Shown here: positions 25,901 to 34,313 of the stretch, in pieces
How positions within the stretch are numbered: position 1 is the stretch's first letter
How the letters are laid out: the number at the start of each line of letters is the position of its first letter
NCBI GenBank assembly: GCA_910579035.1
Contig: CAJTSR010000015.1
Location: forward strand, 1-64,000
Reading direction: 5' to 3'
Origin: an uncultured Muribaculaceae bacterium
Lineage (GTDB): Bacteria > Bacteroidota > Bacteroidia > Bacteroidales > Muribaculaceae
Length of the DNA stretch: 64,000 nt
Program-made: the position numbers and the translations under genes
The notes under the pieces: model-generated
Seen by the model: the letters and a program-made list of their open reading frames with translations, nothing else
What the model was told of the DNA's origin: nothing
The model's database searches: none

Positions 25901-27749
25901 AGAACAAATCGAAGAATCCCCAAAATATAGCTATGGCTGGCTTAGGGCACTTATGGAGCTTGAAGTGAAATCTCAGGGCACTACTGATGTCGCAGGAAAT
26001 AAAGCATTGTATATATCGTTTTGCACACTGTCTTTCAATCCTAAAAACGATTCGATGCTGATTCTATCAGACCCATCTCGTTATATTCCATATTCGCTGG
26101 AGGATATGGATTCAGTTCCTGTTACTTTTGTATTTAAGAATGGAACGATCGAAAAATTCAATTTTGATTCAGCCAGTGTTAAAGACGATAATCTCATCTT
26201 GAAATGCAGCCAGCATGAATCAAAAATAATTGAAATATTAAAGAAAAACACAGACAATCTTCAGTATGCATTCATCGAGGCTAACGAGCCTATAGCGATA
26301 CTCAAATATTGGCAGCATCAAATAGATGGACTCGGACTTGAACCCAACATCTCACTAAAGCAAAACCTGAGGACCGATATGGAATTCATATTTGGTCCTC
26401 CGGGAACAGGAAAGACAACAACGCTTGCCAAAAGAATCAACCACCTCATAGAATCTGCGAACCAGGAAATCATAATATTGGTATTAGCGCCGACCAACAA
26501 AGCCTGTGATGTCCTCACTCGCAAACTGCACGAAGAATGCAACGGTCAGGATAGTTGGATATGGCGTTTTGTAAAGACGGACGATCCTTATATCGAAGCC
26601 GAAGAGTTGGTCTATGGTCGTGAAAGCGAAATTTCACTGCAAAGAAAAGTATGTGTCATCTCTACTATGGCGCGCTATGCCTTTGATGGCTTTAGCGACT
26701 GTGATCTGAGAATGTTTGATTGGGATTATGTCTTTATCGATGAAGCGTCAATGATACCATTATATGAAGTCATTCTCCCGATATGCAATTCTCAATCAGA
26801 ACATATTATTATTTCAGGCGACCCATTCCAAATCGAGCCTATAGTCAATATTGACCTGTGGAAAAAGGAGAATATCTATACGATGGTCAACCTTAATGAC
26901 TTCGCAACTCCAACGACAGAGCCTTGTCAATTCAAAATTACCCCGTTGATGACGCAGTATCGTTCCATTCCAACCATCGGAGAACTATTCAGCAGATACC
27001 TATATGGGAATAAATTGTCACACAATCGCACTGCCGCAGACCATAGGGTATTAAATATGGGATTCAAGGAGAATCCGCTCAACATCATCAGTTTCCCTGT
27101 AGGGAAAGATTCTATTTTTGACCTCAAGAGATTATCAAAGTCTAATATCCATATTTACTCCGTTATCTTTACAGTAGAGCTTCTTAAGTATCTGACTCGT
27201 AAACTTAACAAGCATCATGCCGGAGAAAGAATACGGGTTGGTGTTATCAGCCCATATTCAGCAGAAATTCAGGCTATCCAAAAAATTTATACCCAGAGTA
27301 TGCCTGTTTTTGATGGAATCGACGTGCTTTTCGGTTCTGCGCATGGCTTTCAAGGAGATCAATGTGATATCATAATTGTGGTCCTAAATCCTCCTGCCAG
27401 TGGATTAAAACGTGCCGCAGATATGACCTTTATCAACAATCAGAACATTCTGAATGTGGCAATCAGTCGTGCATCAGACTATTTGTTCCTTCTGATTCCT
27501 GAAAAAGACTATGAAAACTTCGACAGTCTTTATGAAATCAAGAAAATCGGAAAGAATATGACTTCATTAGGATGCTCGATTAGCACAAGCGACGATGTTG
27601 AGAAAATCATTTTCGGAGAATCTCAATACATTGAGAGCAATACCTATGTGACAAGCCATAAGATGACGAATGTATTCAACAATCCATTCACCAAATATGA
27701 AATTCGCATAGATGAAAATGCGATAGACATCCAAATTAATGACATATGA
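22950..27749 (+). CDS. sacsin/Hsp90-like ATPase fused to an SF1 helicase
   Basis: 1599 residues in one frame. N-terminal GHKL ATPase of the sacsin/NOV type: EMLQNADDAG (Asn56, the N box), THNGRIRF, GKFGVGFKAVF (127-136, lid motif) and GKTVFVLPF. A long middle region (about 350-870) matches nothing I know. A charged coiled coil (about 877-925) precedes an Upf1-like SF1 helicase: FGPPGTGKTT (Walker A, Lys1155), LAPTNKACDVL, FIDEAS (Asp1264-Glu1265), GDPFQIEP (1290 on), TQYRS (Arg1338), HGFQGDQCD (1465 on), NVAISRAS (Arg1507). A 60-residue tail follows; no nuclease motif is seen. Spot counts of two lines gave 48% and 38% GC, clearly below the neighbours, suggesting acquisition. It stands alone with its own terminator. 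Nucleic-acid remodelling is expected; a role in phage or plasmid defence is inference. Confidence 0.85.
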   Translation: MITNVNAQEQQWFNLLHESQLEDLKVFMKPKYFNVFNGVIDKYSDSAHFIYEMLQNADDAGATEVEMELWPDKFIFTHNGRIRFTVSDPKKEVEDREAGRLGHINSICSIGFSSKNYETEIKQNKIGKFGVGFKAVFQYTSTPEIYDNPFCFRIDNYIVPTTIESTDYRKHGKTVFVLPFNHKSITPQKAFEEIALKLKNLDYPQLFLHHIRTITWRTPNESDRIEKALEYEGKGNNLTYSLYNLEKRAGDRQRILLLKRTIDIAQHGRHDIALGYYIENGRIDTKTSRNIHCFFPTNENIGTCYVIHAPFALVDNRQQIKRNNDINTALFKAIAELAADSLIILRDWKGSDKAKLLNDNILQLIKYDTTSYDGYYYDSHRISNYFEVSYNNVFENKPLFLSRTGKYLNKRQGVWAAAEIQKLLDDDQIKDLTGGTSGFVLCSVVERDIDGSFVNINKIDGEGLSGRITSAFMKKQPVEWLDRFYDYVLRRRLVEDYEINKGERSNAPMRYAQIIKNMEGDFVCAYGSDKKPNVFFPIEGMMALDTSINIELYEHSEKFRELIKALNVKIPNQLDSIRIQINRQNEKRKNGEPLLISDIKDLNDLLTKTIRFYNSCSLNERDDLIDLMADASIFLCDHNNDDKRIRACKPGIIYKDIPILREYFTACDDIKTDRAFFNTLSYDRCIEEVGSSMFNEFVDRLIVKDTPDIIRESQPLTPSERERCHKTAERKEFTSLDGLLSVLETLEAGDGSKDLSLYVWSLLIKAYRCDSSLFKNNESKYKSYGIKTHQWPYNSLIIELQNRRWLYVGSELRCVKRGAYKEELLENGYTFDADLLAKLEVPSTPNIQEAEKISKMSAATREAYALGKELRDLGFTSADEIKRMKEKLSQFERQAEAEAAAEQEKEVRELRRKQQNEAQNWLPKRARSKGVKDSDFEMPDNLAAISGHNAQPVGKNKNLDEILSGFEEKANIQRRELEEIDRLREQIEESPKYSYGWLRALMELEVKSQGTTDVAGNKALYISFCTLSFNPKNDSMLILSDPSRYIPYSLEDMDSVPVTFVFKNGTIEKFNFDSASVKDDNLILKCSQHESKIIEILKKNTDNLQYAFIEANEPIAILKYWQHQIDGLGLEPNISLKQNLRTDMEFIFGPPGTGKTTTLAKRINHLIESANQEIIILVLAPTNKACDVLTRKLHEECNGQDSWIWRFVKTDDPYIEAEELVYGRESEISLQRKVCVISTMARYAFDGFSDCDLRMFDWDYVFIDEASMIPLYEVILPICNSQSEHIIISGDPFQIEPIVNIDLWKKENIYTMVNLNDFATPTTEPCQFKITPLMTQYRSIPTIGELFSRYLYGNKLSHNRTAADHRVLNMGFKENPLNIISFPVGKDSIFDLKRLSKSNIHIYSVIFTVELLKYLTRKLNKHHAGERIRVGVISPYSAEIQAIQKIYTQSMPVFDGIDVLFGSAHGFQGDQCDIIIVVLNPPASGLKRAADMTFINNQNILNVAISRASDYLFLLIPEKDYENFDSLYEIKKIGKNMTSLGCSISTSDDVEKIIFGESQYIESNTYVTSHKMTNVFNNPFTKYEIRIDENAIDIQINDI

Positions 27750-27788
27750 CCGAATAATATCATCCATAACCGGGTGAAAACACCCCCT

Positions 27789-27831
27789 TTTAGGAATGCG
27801 GAATAGTGAGTATTACGCATTCCTAAATTTT
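27789..27831 (+). terminator. terminator after the ATPase-helicase gene
   Basis: TTTAGGAATGCG (27789-27800) pairs with CGCATTCCTAAA (27816-27827), with AATA/TATT pairs inside the loop, followed by TTTT (27828-27831). Confidence 0.75.
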
Positions 27832-27920
27832 ACGCAACATTCCACACCAAAGTTCGCCGACGTGCATAATTCTGCAAGGCTTGCACAGAATTGTGTAAGC
27901 GGTATGAGCGCCGCAAATAG

Positions 27921-27928
27921 TACTTTTG
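27921..27928 (+). promoter_or_regulatory. -7 element candidate for the DUF3108 gene
   Basis: TACTTTTG matches the consensus; no TTTG lies at 19-21 bp upstream. An imperfect hairpin (AATTCTG with CAGAATT, 27868-27893 region) and a repeated GCTTGCACA motif (near 27879 and 27968) lie around it. Confidence 0.4.
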
Positions 27929-28031
27929 CAAAGGATTAAGCAACCTACAATCTGCACATAAATTATGCTTGCACACAATCTTTATAGAATATTCCGTTGT
28001 TATAAAGTGTAGCACGCAAATCCATTACCTT

Positions 28032-28802
28032 ATGCACAAGCTTATAAGTATCATAATATTAGTGATAGCCGCCTCTTTGACAGCCGGAGCGCGCGGCACC
28101 GAACGCATGCAGCCCGAAACGCTCCATTACAAAGTAATGTTCAAATGGGGCCTGATAAATAAGAAAGCCGGAAGCGCGACCCTCACTCTCTCCCACGGCC
28201 CCAAAAGCTACCTTGCCAAGCTTACAGCGGCCTCCGAGCCTTGGGCCGACCGCATATACCGGGTGCGCGACACTCTCAACGGACGCATGGCGTATGCCGG
28301 ACTGACGCCCTTGTTCTATGAGAAGATAGCCCACGAGGGCGGAGAGCAGAAGCACGACGTGGTACGCTACAACTACAGCGACCCCGACTCGGTAAAAGCT
28401 TTCTGCACACGCAAGGTGTTCAAGAAAGGAGTACTGCGGGTAGACGACAGCCGAACGCTCAGTGCCGCAGGCGAAACCGTCGATATGCTCACATCTTTCT
28501 ACTATATGCGCAAGCTACCGTTCCAGAGCTGGACTCCGGGCCATACTGCAAAGCTGAATATCTTTTCAGGAAAACAGAAAGAAACACTCAGCATACGGTA
28601 CGACGGCCCGACAGAGCTTGAAATCGACGGGAAATGCGTGCCGACATACCATATAACCTTCATTTTCACCTCCAAAGGCGGACAAAAAAGCTCGGACGAC
28701 ATGGAGGCGTGGATCAGCGCCGACTCAAAGCGGATACCTATGCGCCTCGAAGGCAAACTTCCGGTAGGGAAAGTGCATTGCATCCTTACGGGAAGCGAAT
28801 AG
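28032..28802 (+). CDS. DUF3108 family secreted protein
   Basis: 256 residues from ATG 28032 (an upstream TTG at 27969 gives a non-signal extension and is rejected). A signal peptide covers about 1-21 (MHKLISIIILVIAASLTAGA). The rest is a beta-rich DUF3108 domain: LHYKVMFKWGLINKKAGSA, a central DMLTSFYYMRKL, and a C-terminal MEAWISADSKRIPMRLEGK, the usual framework of this periplasmic family of unknown function. It precedes the efflux operon but that operon has its own promoter overlapping its 3' end. Confidence 0.8.
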   Translation: MHKLISIIILVIAASLTAGARGTERMQPETLHYKVMFKWGLINKKAGSATLTLSHGPKSYLAKLTAASEPWADRIYRVRDTLNGRMAYAGLTPLFYEKIAHEGGEQKHDVVRYNYSDPDSVKAFCTRKVFKKGVLRVDDSRTLSAAGETVDMLTSFYYMRKLPFQSWTPGHTAKLNIFSGKQKETLSIRYDGPTELEIDGKCVPTYHITFIFTSKGGQKSSDDMEAWISADSKRIPMRLEGKLPVGKVHCILTGSE

Positions 28803-28834
28803 GTTGCGCAGGCATGGAAAAATGAGTAAATTTG
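28803..28834 (+). promoter_or_regulatory. promoter of the metal-efflux operon
   Basis: GTTG (28803-28806), 20 bp spacer, TAAATTTG (28827-28834), 23 bp before the adaptor ATG. Confidence 0.6.
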
Positions 28835-28857
28835 CGAATAAATCAATCATTGCCATA

Positions 28858-30027
28858 ATGAACAATAAAATAGCACTGGCCCTGACCATAGGGCTTGCGC
28901 TTGCATCGGGAGCATGCAAGCACAACCACGAAGACCACGCTGCCCACGAACACGAGCACGACCACGGGCATGAACACGGCGCCGAAGTCGCAGCGCCTGC
29001 CCACGACCACGGAAGCGAGATAATGCTGCACGACGAAGTAGCCGAACGTTTCGGCGTAACTTTCGACACCCTGCGCGCCGGCACATTCCATGAAGCCGTA
29101 CGCGCTACCGGCCGCATTGAGCTGACAGGCTCCGAGATGGCGGTAGTATCGGCGCCAACCTCAGGCACCGTGCACTACGCCAAAGGCATAAACCCGGGCA
29201 GCGATGTGCGAGCAGGCGCCACGATAGCCATTATCGACTCGCACGGCACCAGCGGCGGCGATGCCAATGCCGCCGCCAAGGCAGCCCTCGATGCCGCCAA
29301 ACGCGAGCTTGACCGCCTCACCCCGCTGTACGAAGACCGCCTTGTTACAGCCTCCGACTATAACGCCGCCGTATCAGCCTACGAGCAGGCAAAAGCCGTA
29401 TACAGCCCGGCAGCACTCTCAGGCAGGGCTTCGGCTCCAATATCAGGGGTGCTTACGCACCTCGATGCCGCCGAAGGCCAGTTTGTGGAAACCGGCGCGC
29501 CGATAGCCTCCATATCAGCCTCCAAGACTGTAAACCTGCGCATAGACCTCCCTCGCAAGTACCTGCGCAACGCGGCATCGTTCAGCAACGCCATAGTAGA
29601 GATACCCTACTCCGACACTACCATCGACATTGCCTCGGCCGGCGGGAAACGCTCATCTGGCGCGCCCACGCCCGACTCCAACGGTGCCACGGCTTACGTG
29701 CCAGTATATTTCACCATGCCTAACAACGGCGAACTCACCCCGGGCACATCATTTACCGCCTATCTCACCGGCGCCCCTCGCGAAAACGTCGTAACAGTTC
29801 CCACCGGTGCCATATCGGAGCAGCAGGGCAACTACTTCGTATACGAGCGCGTCCACCCCGAGGCTTACGCCAAACGCCGCGTGGAACTTGGCGCCTCCGA
29901 CGGCCGCAGTGTCGAGATTGTCAGCGGCATACACCCCGGAGCTGTGATAGTGATGTCGGGAGCCACCGCCGTGCGCCTCGCCGAAACAGGCTCTGCAATA
30001 CCCGAAGGCCATTCCCACAACCACTAA
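28858..30027 (+). CDS. RND efflux periplasmic adaptor, His-rich lipoprotein (CusB/CzcB type)
   Basis: 389 residues from ATG 28858; an earlier in-frame start would extend through the promoter. The lipoprotein signal peptide ends LASGAC (about Cys19). Directly after it comes a His/Asp/Glu-rich segment (KHNHEDHAAHEHEHDHGHEHG), a likely metal-binding region. Then the membrane-fusion fold: VSAPTSGTVHYAKGINPG (first lipoyl half), a short hairpin (AAKAALDAAKRELDRL), ASAPISGVLTHLDAAEGQFV (second lipoyl half), and a barrel ending VVTVPTGAISEQQGNYFVY. It joins the inner-membrane pump to the outer-membrane channel. Followed by the permease after 13 bp. Confidence 0.9.
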   Translation: MNNKIALALTIGLALASGACKHNHEDHAAHEHEHDHGHEHGAEVAAPAHDHGSEIMLHDEVAERFGVTFDTLRAGTFHEAVRATGRIELTGSEMAVVSAPTSGTVHYAKGINPGSDVRAGATIAIIDSHGTSGGDANAAAKAALDAAKRELDRLTPLYEDRLVTASDYNAAVSAYEQAKAVYSPAALSGRASAPISGVLTHLDAAEGQFVETGAPIASISASKTVNLRIDLPRKYLRNAASFSNAIVEIPYSDTTIDIASAGGKRSSGAPTPDSNGATAYVPVYFTMPNNGELTPGTSFTAYLTGAPRENVVTVPTGAISEQQGNYFVYERVHPEAYAKRRVELGASDGRSVEIVSGIHPGAVIVMSGATAVRLAETGSAIPEGHSHNH

Positions 30028-30040
30028 GCCACCACAAGCG

Positions 30041-33000
30041 ATGTTGAACAGAATTATACGCGCCTCGCTCGACAACCGCCTTGCGGTACTCATAATATCG
30101 GCGCTACTGCTCATAGCGGGCACTCTCACGCTTATGCGCATGGAGGTAGACATATTCCCCGACCTCAACGCGCCCACCGTGGTAGTGATGACCGAGGCAC
30201 CCGGACTTGCGCCCGAAGAAGTTGAAACAGTCGTAACATACCCCGTTGAGACAGCCGTGAACGGCTCTACGGGAGTGCGTCGCGTACGCTCCACTTCCAC
30301 CACCGGATTCTCCGTGGTCTGGGTGGAATTTGACTGGGGTACCGACATATACCGCGCCCGCCAGATAGTTGGCGAACGCCTTGACGAAGCGGCCGACGCA
30401 CTCCCCCCCGGCGTCGGCAAGCCGACCATGGGTCCTCAATCGTCGATTCTCGGCGAAATAATGATTATAGGCCTCACCTCCGACAGCACATCGATGCTCG
30501 AACTCCGCCGCATTGCGGAGAAAAACATTCGCCCACGCCTTCTCGGCCTCGGCGGTGTGTCGCAGGTGGCGGTAATCGGCGGCGACTCGCCGGAATTCCG
30601 CATCAACCTCGATCCTGAGCTGATGCGCCTGCACAATGTGAGCCTCGACGAGGTTCTTGCCGCCACCGACGGCTTCAACACCAACGCAGGCGGCGGCGTG
30701 GTGTATGACTACGGCAACGAATACATCGTCAAGGCCGAGCTCAACACGGCATCGCCCGACGAGCTTGCCGCTGCCGTGGTACGGTCGGACGGAGCAGGCA
30801 ATATCATCACAATAGGCGACATTGCCAAGGTAGACGTCGGAGGACGCACACCCCGCCTCGGCGTGGCTTCGGTAGAGGCAAAACCGGCCGTAATAATAAC
30901 CGTCACCAAACAACCCGGAACAGGCACCATACAGCTCACCGAAACCATCGACGCCGAGCTGGCCTCCCTTGCCCGCAAACTGCCGCACGACATAGAAATA
31001 TCCACCGACATATTCCGCCAGAGCGAATTTATATCAAACTCCATATCGAACCTGCAACGCACGTTGCTCGAAGGCGCGTTCTTTGTGATAATCGTGCTGT
31101 TCTTCTTCCTGATGAACATACGCACCACGGTAATATCCATAGTGGCTCTGCCTCTGTCTATAATCGTGACGGTGTTGATACTGAACGCTATGGGGTACAC
31201 TGTTAACACCATGAGCCTCGGCGGCATAGCGATAGCCATAGGCTGCCTTGTCGACGACGCCATTGTCGACGTGGAGAACGTCTACAAACGCCTGCGTGAA
31301 AACCGCGCGCTCCCCGCCTCCGAGCGCATACCGGCCAAGGAAGTGGTATACAAGGCTTCGGCAGAAGTGCGAATGCCCATATTCAACTCCACTCTGATAA
31401 TAGCCGCCGCCTTCCTCCCGCTCTTTTTCCTTACCGGAATGGAAGGACGCATGCTCATACCCCTCGGCGTGGCCTTCCTCGTGGCACTTGTAGCGTCTAC
31501 AATCGTGGCTCTGACCGTCACCCCAGTGCTCTGCTCCTTCCTGCTCGGCGGAAAATCCTCTGCCAAAGACTCCGAAGAACGCGAACCGCGCGTCACTGCC
31601 GCATTGAAAAAAGCCTATGCCCGCTCTTTGGAACTGTCGCTGAAGCATAAAAAGGCTATGCTTGTAACAACAGGAATGCTGTTCGTGCTGTCGCTCGGCC
31701 TGTTTTTCACCCTCGGACGAGGCTTCCTGCCGCCGTTCAACGAAGGCTCTTTCACCATCAATGTTTCTACCCTTCCGGGCATATCGCTTGAGGAAAGCGA
31801 CAAAATAGGACGCGAGGCCGAACGCATAATCCTCGAAACGCCCGAAGTGCTCACCGTGGCCCGCAAAACAGGCCGCGCCGAACTCGACGAGCACTCCCTC
31901 GGCGTCAACGTTTCGGAAATCGAAGCCCCTTACAAGCTGACCGACCGCAGCCGCGCCGAGGTGAGCCGCGACCTGCGCCAAAGACTCGGAGAGATACCCG
32001 GCGCAGTTGTGGAAATAGGCCAGCCCATTTCCCACCGCATCGACGCCATGCTTTCCGGCTCGCAGGCACAGATAGCCATAAAGGTATTCGGCAGTGACCT
32101 CGAACGCCTCTTCTCCGTCGGCAAGCAGGTGAAGACTGCTATCGGCGAAGTGCCGGGCATAGTCGATGTCAACATCGAACAGCAGACAGAGCGCCCGCAA
32201 CTTTTAGTACGTCCGCGACGCGACCTGCTCGCCCAGCACGGCATACGGCTCGGCGACTTCGGCAAGGCCGTGGAAACAGCCCTCGGAGGCAAAGTGGTGG
32301 CACAGGTATATGACGACGGATTCGCATATGACGTTGCCGTGATAGCTGCCGACGGCTACCGCAGCCGAATTGACGACATCGGCCAGCTGACTCTCGACGG
32401 AGTGAACGGCAAGGTAGCGCTCGCCGAAATTGCCGACATATCGTCCACCACAGGACCCAATACCATAAACCGCGAAAATGTGAAACGCCGCATTCTGATA
32501 TCGGCCAACGTCGACGGGCGTGACCTCCGCGGAGCTGTCGACGACATACGCCGAAAGGTAGAGGCAGAAGTCGAACTGCCGGAGAACTATTATGTGGTAT
32601 ACGGAGGCCAGTTTGAGAACGAACAGGCAGCATCGCGCACACTGATGTGGACCTCGCTCGGCGCCCTATTGATAATTTTCATGCTGCTGTACGGCCAGTT
32701 CAAGAATGCCGCGCTCGCAGCCGTGATATTGGTTGACATGCCTCTGGCCCTGATAGGCGGAATCGTAATGCTCGCCATAACGGGAGGCGAGATAAACATC
32801 CCGGCAATCATCGGTTTCATATCGCTGATGGGTATCAGTACCCGAAACGGCATGCTGCTTATCACCCGATACGGCCAGCTCCACGAGCAAGGCGAAAAGC
32901 TTACAGCCCGCATCATACACGGCTCTGCCGACAGATTGCTCCCCATAGTGATGACGGCGCTCACCTCGGCGCTCGCCCTCGTGCCGCTCGCCGTCAACGC

Positions 33001-33130
33001 CGACGCTGCCGGAAACGAGATTCAGGCGCCTATGGCGATAGTGATACTCGGCGGCCTCGTAAGTTCCACTGCCCTGAATGTGTATGTAGTACCGGCTCTC
33101 TACCAAATACTCAACCGCAATGAAAAGTAA
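30041..33130 (+). CDS. RND heavy-metal efflux permease (CusA/CzcA type)
   Basis: 1029 residues, the usual size of RND pumps. It starts with a first transmembrane helix then MEVDIFPDLNAPTVVV and PGLAPEEVETVVTYPVE, typical of the heavy-metal branch. The TM4 region GCLVDDAIVDVENVYKRL carries the proton-relay Asp/Glu residues. Two large periplasmic loops and 12 TM segments are apparent (TM block 2: RTLMWTSLGALLIIFMLL onward). It should pump a cation such as Cu, Ag, Zn, Co or Ni out of the periplasm or cytosol; which metal cannot be told. It overlaps the downstream TolC-family gene by 11 bp. Confidence 0.93.
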   Translation: MLNRIIRASLDNRLAVLIISALLLIAGTLTLMRMEVDIFPDLNAPTVVVMTEAPGLAPEEVETVVTYPVETAVNGSTGVRRVRSTSTTGFSVVWVEFDWGTDIYRARQIVGERLDEAADALPPGVGKPTMGPQSSILGEIMIIGLTSDSTSMLELRRIAEKNIRPRLLGLGGVSQVAVIGGDSPEFRINLDPELMRLHNVSLDEVLAATDGFNTNAGGGVVYDYGNEYIVKAELNTASPDELAAAVVRSDGAGNIITIGDIAKVDVGGRTPRLGVASVEAKPAVIITVTKQPGTGTIQLTETIDAELASLARKLPHDIEISTDIFRQSEFISNSISNLQRTLLEGAFFVIIVLFFFLMNIRTTVISIVALPLSIIVTVLILNAMGYTVNTMSLGGIAIAIGCLVDDAIVDVENVYKRLRENRALPASERIPAKEVVYKASAEVRMPIFNSTLIIAAAFLPLFFLTGMEGRMLIPLGVAFLVALVASTIVALTVTPVLCSFLLGGKSSAKDSEEREPRVTAALKKAYARSLELSLKHKKAMLVTTGMLFVLSLGLFFTLGRGFLPPFNEGSFTINVSTLPGISLEESDKIGREAERIILETPEVLTVARKTGRAELDEHSLGVNVSEIEAPYKLTDRSRAEVSRDLRQRLGEIPGAVVEIGQPISHRIDAMLSGSQAQIAIKVFGSDLERLFSVGKQVKTAIGEVPGIVDVNIEQQTERPQLLVRPRRDLLAQHGIRLGDFGKAVETALGGKVVAQVYDDGFAYDVAVIAADGYRSRIDDIGQLTLDGVNGKVALAEIADISSTTGPNTINRENVKRRILISANVDGRDLRGAVDDIRRKVEAEVELPENYYVVYGGQFENEQAASRTLMWTSLGALLIIFMLLYGQFKNAALAAVILVDMPLALIGGIVMLAITGGEINIPAIIGFISLMGISTRNGMLLITRYGQLHEQGEKLTARIIHGSADRLLPIVMTALTSALALVPLAVNADAAGNEIQAPMAIVILGGLVSSTALNVYVVPALYQILNRNEK

Positions 33131-34313
33131 CATAATCACCATAGCGCTTGCCGCCCTCTGCCCTATCGGAGCGTTCGCGCAGCAGAATGCTGTCGACAAT
33201 GCCGTCCGCGCCATACTCGAATCCAACATTGAGCTGAAAGCCGAGCGTGCGCGATACGAGGCAGAGCTTGAGGAATCCCGCTCTGAAAACACGCTTGCAG
33301 GTCCCGAAGCTGATTTTGATTATAAATTCGCGCCGTCCGGAGTGGAAAACCGCTGGGGGGTATCGGTAAAGCAAGCATTCGACTGGCCCGGCACATACAG
33401 CGCACGAAGCAAGGCCAACGGATACCGCCAAGAAGCCTTCCAACTGCTGTGGCGGGCAAAATCCATTGACCTCGCCTTAGAGGCCAAAAGCCTTATATTC
33501 GACCACATAAAGGCCGAGCAGAACCGCATGCTCCTCGCGGAAGCCAAGACGAACATATCGAAACTGTCGGAGTACCTCGGCAAGGCGTTCGAGCACGGCA
33601 ATGCCACAATTCTCGAGGTTATGAAGGCGAAACGAGAACTCCTCGCTATCGAAAAGCGGCTCTCCGAAGCCGATATCGAAAGCCGCAAGGCAAACGAGAA
33701 TATAAAGATTCTTGCCGGTGGCGATTTCGACCTCAGCGGCATTGACCGCTTCCCGTCCGAGCCGCTGCGCGGACACGGAGAATACCGAAGCTGTCTTGCC
33801 GAGAATAATCCGTCGGTAGCCGCTGCCACAAGCCTCGTCGAAGCAGCCAAGGCAGAGGTGTCTGTAGCACGCAGAAGCGCGCTGCCGGGTCTGTCGATAG
33901 GATTTATCCACGACTTCGAGGAAGGCATGCACTTCAACGGCTTCAGCGTGGGAATCGCCCTTCCGTTCTGGGGGAAAAACCGCAAGGCAGCCGCAGCCAA
34001 GGCAGCCCTCTCGGCGTCGATGCTCGACCGCGACCTTGCAGCCCGCAGGCTCATTGCCGAAATGGACGCCGACTACTCCGAAGCCTTGGCGATGCAGGCT
34101 TCCCTGAAAGGATTCCGGGAATCGTTCGACAACGACAAGGACTATATCAAACTGCTTGACAAGGCTTTCTACGGCGGACAGCTGACAATATTCGACTATC
34201 TGCGCGAACTCAACGACTATATCGACTTCAAACTCGACTTCATCGACCTTGAATACAGATACTCCGTAGCAGCCGCACGACTCAACCGCTACTGGACCGA
34301 CGCCAATGATTGA
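33120..34313 (+). CDS. TolC-family outer-membrane efflux channel (CusC type)
   Basis: 397 residues with a signal peptide (MKSNIITIALAALCPIGAFA). Two repeated helical-hairpin halves are typical: ELKAERARYEAELEESRSEN in the first half and AAATSLVEAAKAEVSVARR in the second, with a DYLRELNDYIDFKLDFIDLEY C-terminal helix. It completes the adaptor-pump-channel set. It starts within the pump gene and overlaps the GNAT gene by 8 bp. Confidence 0.9.
   Translation: MKSNIITIALAALCPIGAFAQQNAVDNAVRAILESNIELKAERARYEAELEESRSENTLAGPEADFDYKFAPSGVENRWGVSVKQAFDWPGTYSARSKANGYRQEAFQLLWRAKSIDLALEAKSLIFDHIKAEQNRMLLAEAKTNISKLSEYLGKAFEHGNATILEVMKAKRELLAIEKRLSEADIESRKANENIKILAGGDFDLSGIDRFPSEPLRGHGEYRSCLAENNPSVAAATSLVEAAKAEVSVARRSALPGLSIGFIHDFEEGMHFNGFSVGIALPFWGKNRKAAAAKAALSASMLDRDLAARRLIAEMDADYSEALAMQASLKGFRESFDNDKDYIKLLDKAFYGGQLTIFDYLRELNDYIDFKLDFIDLEYRYSVAAARLNRYWTDAND

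Noticed and set aside
28955..28990. His-codon repeat in the efflux adaptor as a CRISPR-like or tandem DNA repeat
   Set aside because: It is an in-frame low-complexity coding stretch without regular repeat units or spacers.
30104..32200. Long minus-strand frames across the RND pump
   Set aside because: GC-rich third positions of the pump gene keep antisense frames open; composition is His/Arg/Tyr-rich and featureless.
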